The notes under the pieces were generated by a model. The model was not told where the DNA came from and ran no database searches. It saw nothing but the letters and a program-made list of their open reading frames with translations. A stretch of 61,984 nt of DNA from VFZS01 sp964353255 (GTDB taxonomy: Bacteria; Acidobacteriota; Terriglobia; Bryobacterales; Bryobacteraceae): NCBI GenBank assembly GCA_964353255.1, contig CAYGVJ010000010.1, positions 1 to 61,984 of the forward strand. Direction: 5' to 3'. Positions 33,467-41,358 of the stretch are shown here, in pieces. The translations under genes and the position numbers were made by a program. The number at the start of each line of letters is the position of its first letter. Position 1 is the stretch's first letter.

Positions 33467-33866
33467 CTACATCATAGTCGGCGGCTACGCTTTGGCCTTT
33501 CATGGGGCTCCACGGTTCACCGGCGACCTCGACATCTTTATTCGGCCCACCACCGAGAACGTAAGCCTGCTGCTCGCCGCTCTGCACGACTTCGGATTTC
33601 ATGAGACTCCGGTACTTCCAGAGGACCTCCTGCGCGAACGTCGGGTCCTGGAGCTCGGCCGGCAGCCGGTTCAGGTCCACGTCATGGCATCCATCAGCGG
33701 CGTGTCCTGGGAGAGGGCCTGGGAGTCCCGCGAAGCCGGAGACTATGGCAGCGCTCCCGTCTACTTCTTGGGACGCGAAGCGTTTATCGCGAACAAGCGA
33801 GCCGTCGGACGCGCCAAGGATCTCGCGGACATCGAAGCGCTCGGCGCACTGGGCAGCGGGGAGTAA
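33408..33866 (+). CDS. DUF6036-like nucleotidyltransferase, possible toxin-antitoxin component
   Basis: A 152-residue protein with the minimal nucleotidyltransferase (Pol-beta) fold: DYIIVGGYALAFHG with Gly25-Gly26, then FTGDLDIFIRP giving Asp40-x-Asp42, the metal-binding pair. The C-terminal part (YFLGREAFIANKRAVGRAKD) is the helical region seen in DUF6036 and AbiEii-like proteins. Relatives modify tRNA or proteins in toxin-antitoxin systems, or are of unknown role. ATG 33408 is chosen because MEFQKDFEDL begins the domain. The stop lies four bases from the tRNA-Leu repeat at 33871, so it is flush with the cassette boundary. Confidence 0.8.
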   Translation: MEFQKDFEDLCASLNGRNVDYIIVGGYALAFHGAPRFTGDLDIFIRPTTENVSLLLAALHDFGFHETPVLPEDLLRERRVLELGRQPVQVHVMASISGVSWERAWESREAGDYGSAPVYFLGREAFIANKRAVGRAKDLADIEALGALGSGE

Positions 33867-33870
33867 GCGT

Positions 33871-33933
33871 CACGGGACTCAAAACCCCGCGCCCTTCACT
33901 GGGCATGAGGGTTCGACCCCTCCTCCAGCACCA
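33871..33933 (+). repeat. partial tRNA-Leu copy B (att-like repeat)
   Basis: 63 bases matching 33132-33195 of tRNA-Leu with one T-to-C change after the anticodon loop and one deleted C in the T-arm run. It lacks the 5' half, so it is not a functional tRNA. It covers anticodon stem to CCA, the usual extent of a tRNA attachment site. Confidence 0.95.
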
Positions 33934-34016
33934 GCTTTCAACAGCTTGCACGTAACTGTCCTGCCTCAGCCGGAAATGGAGAAAGCGGTCTGCCGTTAAG
34001 ACAACGGAGAGAACGC

Positions 34017-34262
34017 ATGAAGAAGCAACGCAAGCGCTACAGCGCTGAAGACAAGGTCGCCGTCCTGAGGAGGCACCTGGTGGAGGGGGCTCCGGTCTGG
34101 CCCCTCTGTGACGAACTCGGTTTACACCCCACGATGTTCTACCGCAGCCGGAAGGGCTTGTTTGAGAACCCGCCGGCCGTTCGAGGTAATGGTGCGGCGG
34201 ATAGCGGCCTTGCCGCTGCCGACGGGGTAAAGTCGGCCCGCAGGCGGGAGAAGACCCGGTGA
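34017..34262 (+). pseudogene. IS3/IS911-type transposase OrfA remnant
   Basis: The first ~45 residues (MKKQRKRYSAEDKVAVLRRH, then VWPLCDELGLHPTMFYRSRK) are the helix-turn-helix start of IS3-family OrfA proteins. After FENPPAVRG the similarity is lost and the frame ends early, so OrfA is broken and OrfB is absent. It lies inside the second tRNA-Leu-flanked segment and shows past transposition there. It cannot supply the recombinase for the tRNA site. Confidence 0.7.
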
Positions 34263-34880
34263 AAGCCGGCTTGGAGACAGAGGTGCTTGACGAACCCCTT
34301 CAAAATCAAGAGGTTGCTGTTCCTGCCGCACCCGCCAGCGATCCGCCCGGCCGTCTCACGGGGTACTGGCATGCCGCGAGAGGCCTCAGGGACGAAAACA
34401 CTCGCCCCAACGGAGGCAGCCGGGTGTACACTTGGAACCCACCGGGCCCAAAGCCGGAATCCCCCACAAGGCGTTGGGACGCCCGGCGCGCTTTGAAGGC
34501 CTATCTTGCCTGCGCCAGGAATATCGCTGCCTCCCCTACACATGACCAGCACGCATCGGCTGTTGGGCGGCACTAGCTGGCACCGGGTCCCCTGTGGCGC
34601 TGGACGTGCCCGGTGGGCGAGCAGTAAGCCAGTTTCTGGCGGTCCCCCCGAGTGACAGGCCGCCTCCCCAGCGCCGTAGCAGTGACCCTGTCAGGCCGAA
34701 AGCAGTGCGATCAAGGGGCGGCAAGGCCGCCATGGGAGCCGGACAGAATGCGTCACCGCGTCTCGCCGCGTGTTCTGCAAACGGAACAGGGCGTGTGTCC
34801 GGCCAGGGCTCTGGCAGATTGCGACAACAGATCTTACCGCTTGTGCCTGCCGTGAAACTGGCCTTATCCTTCAAAGTGGA
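34263..34880 (+). other. ~620-bp region without a convincing gene
   Basis: Short open frames occur on both strands but have skewed composition, no family motifs and no ribosome-binding sites. It is probably decayed DNA between the transposase remnant and the small membrane protein gene. I see no RNA gene, no terminal inverted repeats and no further tRNA-Leu copy. Confidence 0.5.
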
Positions 34881-35270
34881 ATGATTATGCAGCCGAGAAG
34901 AACGCCCTGGTGGGCCAGGTGCCTGGGTTCCGGGGCGAGCGCTTTCATCGCCGGTGCCGGCACCGTCTTCCTGCTGGCTGCGGCTCTGCGGCTGCTGGCT
35001 CCACCCCTAGGCGCCTGGGACTACCTGATCCTGCAACTGACAGGCCTGGCCCTGGTTGGGATGCTCTTCCCGGTCTTCTGGGATGAGCCAGCCCTGTTCT
35101 GGGGACTGGCCACCGCCGTGGGCCTGATTGCCGCGAGGTTGGTGTTGTCGCCCCTTACCCACGCCCAGCCGTTCGTGGAGCCGCTGTTAGCTAGCAGTCT
35201 CCCGCGCACGGCCCTTGGATTCCTGGTGACCACGCTGGGCGCGTACGGGATGCGCCGAAACATCGGATAG
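34881..35270 (+). CDS. small integral membrane protein
   Basis: A 129-residue protein (or 127 from ATG 34887). It has a basic N terminus (MIMQPRRTPWWARC) and four hydrophobic segments (FIAGAGTVFLLAAALRLLA, YLILQLTGLALVGMLFPVFW, LFWGLATAVGLIAARLVL, LPRTALGFLVTTLGAYGM). I do not recognise the family. It is the only apparently intact gene of the second tRNA-Leu-bounded segment. Its stop lies 162 bases before the third tRNA copy. Codon composition looks like a real gene, but no homologue is recalled. Confidence 0.6.
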   Translation: MIMQPRRTPWWARCLGSGASAFIAGAGTVFLLAAALRLLAPPLGAWDYLILQLTGLALVGMLFPVFWDEPALFWGLATAVGLIAARLVLSPLTHAQPFVEPLLASSLPRTALGFLVTTLGAYGMRRNIG

Positions 35271-35303
35271 CCAATCTTCGCCTCTGCGGGGCAGGGCACC
35301 TGT

Positions 35304-35432
35304 TCAGTGTGCCGCTGGCAGCCCCACGTTGGGCCCCGGGTGCACAGTGATGTCGGCGCCGGGCACAAGCTGCTGGATGCCCCGCAGTACCTCCAGGCGG
35401 TCGCCGTCAACTGGGCGTTCCGCCGCCCAAGT
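35304..35432 (-). pseudogene. possible truncated gene end, minus strand
   Basis: On the minus strand, the ~43 codons immediately inside the third tRNA-Leu copy read TWAAERPVDGDRLEVLRGIQ and on to VHPGPNVGLPAAH, then stop. This looks like a protein C terminus cut off by the repeat boundary. I cannot name the family, and it may be chance. Confidence 0.3.
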
Positions 35433-35485
35433 AAATCCCGCGCCCTTCACTGGGCATGAGGGTTCGACCCCCTCCTCCAGCACCA
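35433..35485 (+). repeat. partial tRNA-Leu copy C (att-like repeat)
   Basis: 53 bases identical to 33143-33195 of tRNA-Leu, starting at the last anticodon base and ending at CCA. The next base also matches. It is the right boundary of the tRNA-Leu accessory region, and the promoter of the TonB receptor gene begins about 36 bases later. Confidence 0.96.
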
Positions 35486-35521
35486 GGCGCCTGGCCGAGG
35501 CCAAAGTATCCCGCCGGCTGA

Positions 35522-35527
35522 TATAAT
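35522..35527 (+). promoter_or_regulatory. -10 element of the TonB receptor gene
   Basis: A perfect TATAAT lies 26 bases before ATG 35554, with GGAG as the ribosome-binding site between. No strong -35 hexamer. Confidence 0.5.
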
Positions 35528-35553
35528 CGCTTCATCACAGCCACGGAGCTGTT

Positions 35554-38500
35554 ATGAAGACTGGAGCGTGCGTTGCTCTTTTGTGCGCGTCCGTCCTCGG
35601 CGCAGGCCCGGCATTCGCTCAGGTCAACACCGGCCGGATTTCCGGCACGGTGGCCGACCACACCGGCGCGGTGATCCCCGGCGCCAGCATCGTGGTCACC
35701 AACCAGGACACGCAACTGAGCTGGAAGGCGACGACGGACCACCGCGGCTTCTACATCGTCACCAGCCTTCCGGTTGGCGCCTACAGCGTGGAAGCCGAGG
35801 CCCCCGGCTTTCGCAAGGCCAGGCAGACCGGTTACGATCTGGCGGACCCCGGGCGCATCACGGCTGACTTCAAGCTCGAGGTTGGCGCCGTCACGGAAAG
35901 CGTCACCGTCCGCGAAGTCTTGGGCGAGACCGTCAACACGGTTTCCGGGGAGCTAGGCCACGTGATCGACTCCGAGCAGGTGCAGGACCTGGCCCTCAAC
36001 GGCCGCAACTACCTCCAGCTCGTCTCGCTGGTCCCCGGCGTGGCGCTGTTGGACGAAGACCAGATGGCGCTCACCACCAGCCTCAGCGTCACCGGCCAGT
36101 CGGTGAACGGGACCCGCACCAATACCAGCAACCTGATGGTGGACGGCGGCATGAACCGGGACTCCGGCAGCAACGGCAGCCAGATCAATAATGTCGGCGT
36201 CGATTTCATCCGGGAGATGAGCGTGCAAACCTCGGCCATGTCCGCCGAGTACGGACGCAGCTCGGGGGCCTCCATCAACGCGGTGACCAAGAGCGGAGGG
36301 ACCAAGCTTCACGGGGGCCTGCTCTATACGATTCGGAACGACTACCTGGATGCGAAGGACTACTTCGCGCCCGAGAAGCCGGTGCTGCGGTTCCACGACT
36401 ATGGCTGGAACCTGGGCGGTCCCATCGTGGCGGGCCCGTTCAAGAAGGGAAAGCTGTTCTTCTTCGGCGGCCAGGAGTGGAAGAACATCCGGAGATTCAC
36501 CAGCCCGACGCGCCGGACGCTGCCGACGCTCGCCGAAATCGCCGGGGATTTTTCCGATCGCCGGACCACCAACATCTACTACCCAGGCACCCGGACGCCC
36601 ATCCCCGACAAGAACCTGGCGCCCTTGATGACGCCGGACAGCCGGGCGGTCATGAGCGTGTACGGCGAAATGATCAAGTACGCCGCGCTCTACACCAACC
36701 TGCCGGCCAGCAACAATGCCATCTACCAGGTGCTCAACCCGTTCAACTGGCGCCAGGACATCGCGCGCCTCGACTACCGGCCCACCGACAGCCATTCCAT
36801 CTACTTCCGGTGGCTCCACGACCGCTACGACCTGATCGATCCCTTCGGCACCTTCAACTCCTCGCAGCTACCCAGCACCCCTACGGCCCGGAACCGGCCG
36901 GGGTTTGGCCCGCAGTTGGGCGACCTCTGGACCGTCAGCGCCCATGTCATCAACGAAGCCAAGCTCAGTACTTCCTGGAACGGCCAGCGCACGCCCTTGC
37001 AGGGCGCCAACTGGCAGCGCGCCGCTTACGGCTTCCAGTTTCCGCTCATCTTCGGCGGCAACGGCCCCTACCCCACGGGCATTCCGGACGTCACCGTAAG
37101 CAGCTTTGCCAGCTTCAACGGACCGGCGCGCGTCTACCTGTTGTCGCCCACCACGGACATCGCGTTTTCCGACAACCTCATCTACCTGCGGGGATCGCAG
37201 ATCATCAAGGCAGGGGTCATGATCATCCGCAATCGCAAGGACCAGAACGGGCGGTCGGTCTACAACGGCAGCGTGAACTTCAACACGAACCCCAACAACA
37301 ACACCTCCAATTACGCCCTCGCCGACGCCGCGCTGGGGAACTTCTCAACCTACTCCGAGGCGGCCGGCGACCCGGTGGGCTTCTTCCGTTTCAGCCAGTA
37401 CGAAGCCTACCTTCAGAACGACTGGAGGGTGGCGAGGAGGCTGACCCTGAACCTGGGGCTGCGATACGGCTACCTGGTCCCGACCTACACTGCCGCCAAC
37501 AACATCCTGAACTTCGACCCGTCGCTGTATGATCCGGCGCAGGCGGTCAGTGTCACCAGCCAGGGCCTGATTGTGCCCAATTCGGGCAAGTTGCTCAACG
37601 GCCTGATCCGGGCCGGAGACGGCGTGCCGAAGGATCAACTCGGGCGCGTTCCCAACGCCACCGATGCGGCCGTGCTGGCCGTACCCGCCGGCGCGCCACG
37701 CGGTCTTTACCCCTCGTACCATCTCTGGATGCCACGTTTCGGTTTTGCCTGGGTGCCGTTCAAGAGGGGCAAGACCTCGGTGCGCGGCGGTTTCGGCTCC
37801 TTCCACGACCGCGTGCAAGGGAACCTTGTCTTCTCGCAGACCAACATTGCTCCTTACTCCGATTCGATTGCCTACGAGAGCGGGAGCCTCTCGAATCCCG
37901 CGGGCGGAACCGTCTCGGCGCGGGCGGTCTTGGGGAGCATCAACGCCATCGATCCCCGCTTGAAGGTCCCCGTCGTCTACAGCTACAGCCTGAACCTCGA
38001 GCAGCAGTTGCCGGCCGGCCTGTTCCTGCGGCTCGCCTACGCCGGGAATTTGCAGCGTCACCTGCTGCGGCAGCCTGACATGAACTTCCCCTCGTTTGAA
38101 GCCCTGGCCGTGAACTACGCCATTCCCAGCGCGCAGCGCCCCGTGACCAACGGCATCCGGCCGTACAAGGGCTACTCGACGATCCGGATGTTTTTGAGCG
38201 ACGCGAACGGGAACTACAACTCGCTCCAGACCTTCCTCAGCAAACGGAAGGGGCGGTTGGTTTTCACCGTGAGCCATACCTGGTCCCACGCGCTGGCGGA
38301 TTCCAGCGGCGACACCGATAACCAGGACAGCGGAATCGGGTACGTGAACCGCCATTTCTTCTACGGCCCGCCGAGCTTCGACCGCCGCCACCTTTTCGTC
38401 ACCACGTATACGTACCGCCTCCCGCTGCTCGCCCGCCGCCGCGGCTTCCTCGGCGGAGCCTTCGGGCGCTGGGAGATCAGCGGGGTCACGCGGGCGCAGT

Positions 38501-38892
38501 CGGGGCAGTCTCTTACCGCGGTGGGCAGCGCCACGGGCGTCACGCGCCGGGCCGACTACGTGGGCGACCCGGTCGCTCTGCCCTCCGAGGAGCGCACGCC
38601 GAACCGCTGGTTCAACACGGCCGCGTTCAAGACCGCCTCCAGCACCGCGCTCGGCAACGCCGGCGTCGGGACCGTCGTGGGACGCGGTCTCCACGTTTTT
38701 GATGTCACCTTGCGGAAGGTGTTCCGGATCCACGAAGCCTGGAACCTGCGCTTCGAGGCCAACGCCTTCAACCTGCTGAACCACCCCAATTTCCGCAGCC
38801 TGAGCGTAACCACCACCAGCGCCGACTACGGCTCGTTCACCGCCTGCGGCCCGGCCCGCCAGATCCAGGGCGGCGTCAGGCTTCAGTTTTAG
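35554..38892 (+). CDS. TonB-dependent receptor, Oar-like, with carboxypeptidase-regulatory-like domain
   Basis: A 1112-residue outer-membrane protein. It has a signal peptide (MKTGACVALLCASVLGAGPAFA) and a carboxypeptidase-regulatory-like beta-sandwich (ISGTVADHTGAVIPGASIVV, YSVEAEAPGFRKA, about 25-110). A plug domain follows (LALNGRNYLQLVSLVPGVAL, then MSAEYGRSSGASINAVTKSG). A ~22-strand barrel (WNLGGPIVAGPFKKGKLFFF onward) ends with the aromatic terminus GGVRLQF, as barrel proteins do. This Oar-like type is greatly expanded in Acidobacteriota and imports large substrates such as glycans or peptides. It lies 147 bases upstream of a sulfatase, which hints at sulfated glycans. Confidence 0.93.
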   Translation: MKTGACVALLCASVLGAGPAFAQVNTGRISGTVADHTGAVIPGASIVVTNQDTQLSWKATTDHRGFYIVTSLPVGAYSVEAEAPGFRKARQTGYDLADPGRITADFKLEVGAVTESVTVREVLGETVNTVSGELGHVIDSEQVQDLALNGRNYLQLVSLVPGVALLDEDQMALTTSLSVTGQSVNGTRTNTSNLMVDGGMNRDSGSNGSQINNVGVDFIREMSVQTSAMSAEYGRSSGASINAVTKSGGTKLHGGLLYTIRNDYLDAKDYFAPEKPVLRFHDYGWNLGGPIVAGPFKKGKLFFFGGQEWKNIRRFTSPTRRTLPTLAEIAGDFSDRRTTNIYYPGTRTPIPDKNLAPLMTPDSRAVMSVYGEMIKYAALYTNLPASNNAIYQVLNPFNWRQDIARLDYRPTDSHSIYFRWLHDRYDLIDPFGTFNSSQLPSTPTARNRPGFGPQLGDLWTVSAHVINEAKLSTSWNGQRTPLQGANWQRAAYGFQFPLIFGGNGPYPTGIPDVTVSSFASFNGPARVYLLSPTTDIAFSDNLIYLRGSQIIKAGVMIIRNRKDQNGRSVYNGSVNFNTNPNNNTSNYALADAALGNFSTYSEAAGDPVGFFRFSQYEAYLQNDWRVARRLTLNLGLRYGYLVPTYTAANNILNFDPSLYDPAQAVSVTSQGLIVPNSGKLLNGLIRAGDGVPKDQLGRVPNATDAAVLAVPAGAPRGLYPSYHLWMPRFGFAWVPFKRGKTSVRGGFGSFHDRVQGNLVFSQTNIAPYSDSIAYESGSLSNPAGGTVSARAVLGSINAIDPRLKVPVVYSYSLNLEQQLPAGLFLRLAYAGNLQRHLLRQPDMNFPSFEALAVNYAIPSAQRPVTNGIRPYKGYSTIRMFLSDANGNYNSLQTFLSKRKGRLVFTVSHTWSHALADSSGDTDNQDSGIGYVNRHFFYGPPSFDRRHLFVTTYTYRLPLLARRRGFLGGAFGRWEISGVTRAQSGQSLTAVGSATGVTRRADYVGDPVALPSEERTPNRWFNTAAFKTASSTALGNAGVGTVVGRGLHVFDVTLRKVFRIHEAWNLRFEANAFNLLNHPNFRSLSVTTTSADYGSFTACGPARQIQGGVRLQF

Positions 38893-39039
38893 TGTCCTCT
38901 CCTGAGAATGCGGCCAGCACGGCGTCCGGCCGGTAGTGCCGGCGAAAGCAATCGCCGCGGCTTTGCGCTACGATTATCCAGGTGATCCGTCGGCCGCCTT
39001 GGTGATCGAGGCGTACCGGGATCTGGAGGGCCAGCACGT

Positions 39040-40392
39040 ATGAACCGCAGGGAGTTCCTGAGCGGCGCCTTGGCGGCGCCGGCGCTGATGGCGCGCGGCG
39101 CCCCCGCCGGGCTGCCCAACATCCTCTTCATCCTGGCCGATGACCTGGGCTACGGAGATCTTGGCTGCTACGGCCAGCAGCGCATCCGTACCCCCAACCT
39201 GGACGGCTTGGCCGCCTCCGGCGCGCGCTTCACGCAAGCCTACGCCGGGGCCACGGTTTGCGCGCCCTCCCGTTGCTCGCTGATGACCGGAAAGCACGGC
39301 GGCCACGCCACCGTGCGCGGCAACCGGCGTCCGGAACTCGGGATGCGCGATGAGGAAACCACCATCCCGGCTCTGCTGAAGCGCGCCGGCTACCGCACCG
39401 CCATCTTCGGAAAGTGGGGACTGGGCGGGCCGGCCACCGGAAGCGTGCCGAACCGGCGGGGCTTCGACGAATTCTTCGGCTACCTCGATCAACTGCACGC
39501 GCACAACTATTACCCCGAGCATCTCTGGCAGGATCAGCACGAGTTCTTCCTGCCCGCCAACTGGTTCAACCGCCGGCAGCAGTATTCACCCGACCTTGTA
39601 ACCGCGCGGGCCCTGGAGTTCCTGGAGCGGCCACGGCCGGAGCCGTTCTTCATGTACCTGGCGTACACCCTGCCGCACGCGAACAACGAGCTCGGCGCCC
39701 TCACCGGGAACGGCATGGAAGCGCCGGACGAGCCGGCGTACTCCGACCAGAACTGGCCGGAGCCGGAGAAGGGTTTTGCCCGCATGGTGTCGCGCCTGGA
39801 CCGCTACGTCGGGCAGGTGCTGGAGTCGCTTAAGGCCCGCGGGCTCGACCGGAACACGCTGGTGCTGTTCACGAGCGACAATGGGCCGCACCGGGAGGGC
39901 GGGCACAATCCCGACTTCTTCGGCAGCCGCGGCCCGCTGCGCGGCATCAAGCGCGATCTCTACGAAGGGGGGATCCGCGTGCCGCTTCTGGCGCGCTGGC
40001 CGGGCCGCGTCCCCGCGGGCGCCGTTAGCCCCGCGGTGGTGGCCTTCTGGGATTTCCTTCCAACCTTCGCCGCGATGGCGGGCGCGCCGGCCCCGGGCGG
40101 CCTGGACGGGATCTCGGCGCTGCCGGCCCTGCTGGGGCAGCCGCAGAAGCAGCACGACTGCCTGTATTGGGAGTTTCACGAAGGCGGCTTTTCCCAAGCT
40201 GTGCGCGTGGGCGATTGGAAAGGCGTGCGGCCGAAAATCAACGCGCCGGTCGAGCTCTACGACCTGGCCAACGACGTGGGTGAGCGCGACAACATCGCGG
40301 CGCACCATCCGGAGGTCGTCGAACGGATCGCCGGGCTGATGAGGACCGCGCGCACCGATTCGCCCGACTTCCCGGTGGGAGCACTCACCTAG
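39040..40392 (+). CDS. Tat-exported sulfatase
   Basis: A 450-residue type I sulfatase. The start MNRREFLSGALAAPALMARG is a twin-arginine-like signal (RRxFL), so export is likely. The N-terminal ILFILADDLGYGDLGCYG binds calcium. The formylglycine motif is C74-x-P-S-R (CAPSRCSLMTGKHG), so a maturase must convert Cys74. The C-terminal metal and substrate segments are FTSDNGPHREGGHNPDFFG and YEGGIRVPLLARWPG. It removes sulfate esters; the substrate is unknown, though the TonB receptor upstream suggests a sulfated polysaccharide. GGAGGG precedes the ATG. The end overlaps the convergent next gene by eight bases. Confidence 0.93.
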   Translation: MNRREFLSGALAAPALMARGAPAGLPNILFILADDLGYGDLGCYGQQRIRTPNLDGLAASGARFTQAYAGATVCAPSRCSLMTGKHGGHATVRGNRRPELGMRDEETTIPALLKRAGYRTAIFGKWGLGGPATGSVPNRRGFDEFFGYLDQLHAHNYYPEHLWQDQHEFFLPANWFNRRQQYSPDLVTARALEFLERPRPEPFFMYLAYTLPHANNELGALTGNGMEAPDEPAYSDQNWPEPEKGFARMVSRLDRYVGQVLESLKARGLDRNTLVLFTSDNGPHREGGHNPDFFGSRGPLRGIKRDLYEGGIRVPLLARWPGRVPAGAVSPAVVAFWDFLPTFAAMAGAPAPGGLDGISALPALLGQPQKQHDCLYWEFHEGGFSQAVRVGDWKGVRPKINAPVELYDLANDVGERDNIAAHHPEVVERIAGLMRTARTDSPDFPVGALT

Positions 40393-41257
40393 GCAGCTTC
40401 GCCGCCTCGGCTCTCATTACCCCGGCGTTGCGCCAGGCTTGGTCCGCAATCGGACTCTTGATGGTGGCCGCTTTGTCGCTGAACCCAGAGGCTTCCATCA
40501 TCCGTCTCCGGTCCCTCATCGCCGAGGCGAGCTGGTAGTTCACCAGGCCGAGATTGAAATACGCGTAGGCCAGCATCTGGTCGTTGCCTTGGATGAGGGG
40601 GAGCGCCGCGCGCAGCTCCTTGTCGGCATCCAGGAGCTTTTTCTGCTCGTAGTGCACCACGCCGGCGATGTAGTAACCGTGGCCCAGCGCCGCGCTCTTC
40701 CTGCCCTGGAGCGCGGCAATCAGGCGCTGGGCGTAACCTAGCGCTCGGTCGCTCTGCTTGCGGTCAAGCGCAGTGCGGGCCAGCACCAGCAGAAGGTCCT
40801 CGTTATCGGGAGAGTTGGCGATGGCCTTCTCGGCGATGGCCGGCACCTTCGCGGCCTGTCCCGTCTGGTTCAGCGCCCGAAAGTACGCGGCGTAGCCTCC
40901 TTCATCGAGGTACTTGCTCTTGGGGCTCTCCTCCGCGAGAGCGGCCAGCAGCTCCACCGTCTGCGCCGCCGGCGCCTGGAGGGCCGTGGCATACAGCGCG
41001 TACTCCGCGCGCACCTGGACTTCGCGGGCATAGGCCACGCGCTGGGCCGCAGCCGCCTTGTCCTCGCCCTCGGAAGCGCCCGCGATCATCTGGCGCGTCA
41101 GCCTCAGCGTCTCCACCCCCAGCTTCTTCACCTGGGCCACGTCCTTCTTCGATTCGGCCTCTTTGAGGCCTTGGAATGCGCTGTCCAGATCTTGCGCGGC
41201 CGCGACACCCGGCCCCGCGATGAGAGCAACCGCGAAAGTCAGTACGCTCAGCTTCAT
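40385..41257 (-). CDS. exported TPR-like hypothetical protein
   Basis: A 290-residue protein with a signal peptide (MKLSVLTFAVALIAGPGVAAA). It is a helical repeat protein with TPR-like pairs such as DEGGYAAYFRALNQTGQAAK, NEDLLLVLARTALDRKQSDR and MLAYAYFNLGLVNYQLASAM. It is probably periplasmic and may act in protein-protein contacts. Similar proteins are frequent in Acidobacteriota without a known role. The stop overlaps the sulfatase end by eight bases, tail to tail. A perfect GC palindrome lies upstream, after the TonB receptor gene. Confidence 0.75.
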   Translation of the reverse strand: MKLSVLTFAVALIAGPGVAAAQDLDSAFQGLKEAESKKDVAQVKKLGVETLRLTRQMIAGASEGEDKAAAAQRVAYAREVQVRAEYALYATALQAPAAQTVELLAALAEESPKSKYLDEGGYAAYFRALNQTGQAAKVPAIAEKAIANSPDNEDLLLVLARTALDRKQSDRALGYAQRLIAALQGRKSAALGHGYYIAGVVHYEQKKLLDADKELRAALPLIQGNDQMLAYAYFNLGLVNYQLASAMRDRRRMMEASGFSDKAATIKSPIADQAWRNAGVMRAEAAKLPR

Positions 41258-41317
41258 GACACTCTCCTCAGTCCCGTCCCTGCATTATAGTCCAAAAACC
41301 GGGGCCGGCTGAAGACA

Positions 41318-41341
41318 GGGGGCTGTGGGCCCACAGCCCCC
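41318..41341 (-). terminator. 24-base perfect palindrome after the second TonB receptor gene
   Basis: GGGGGCTGTGGG followed directly by its complement CCCACAGCCCCC. It can form a very stable 12-bp stem. It lies 18 bases downstream of the minus-strand TonB receptor stop. No T-run follows, so it may act as a processing or stability hairpin rather than a standard intrinsic terminator. Confidence 0.5.
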
Positions 41342-41358
41342 GTCCCTAGCGCTGAAAC

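Noticed and set aside
34139..34573. 144-codon minus-strand frame in the tRNA-Leu region
   Set aside because: Overlaps the transposase remnant, has no family motif and skewed composition; probably non-coding.
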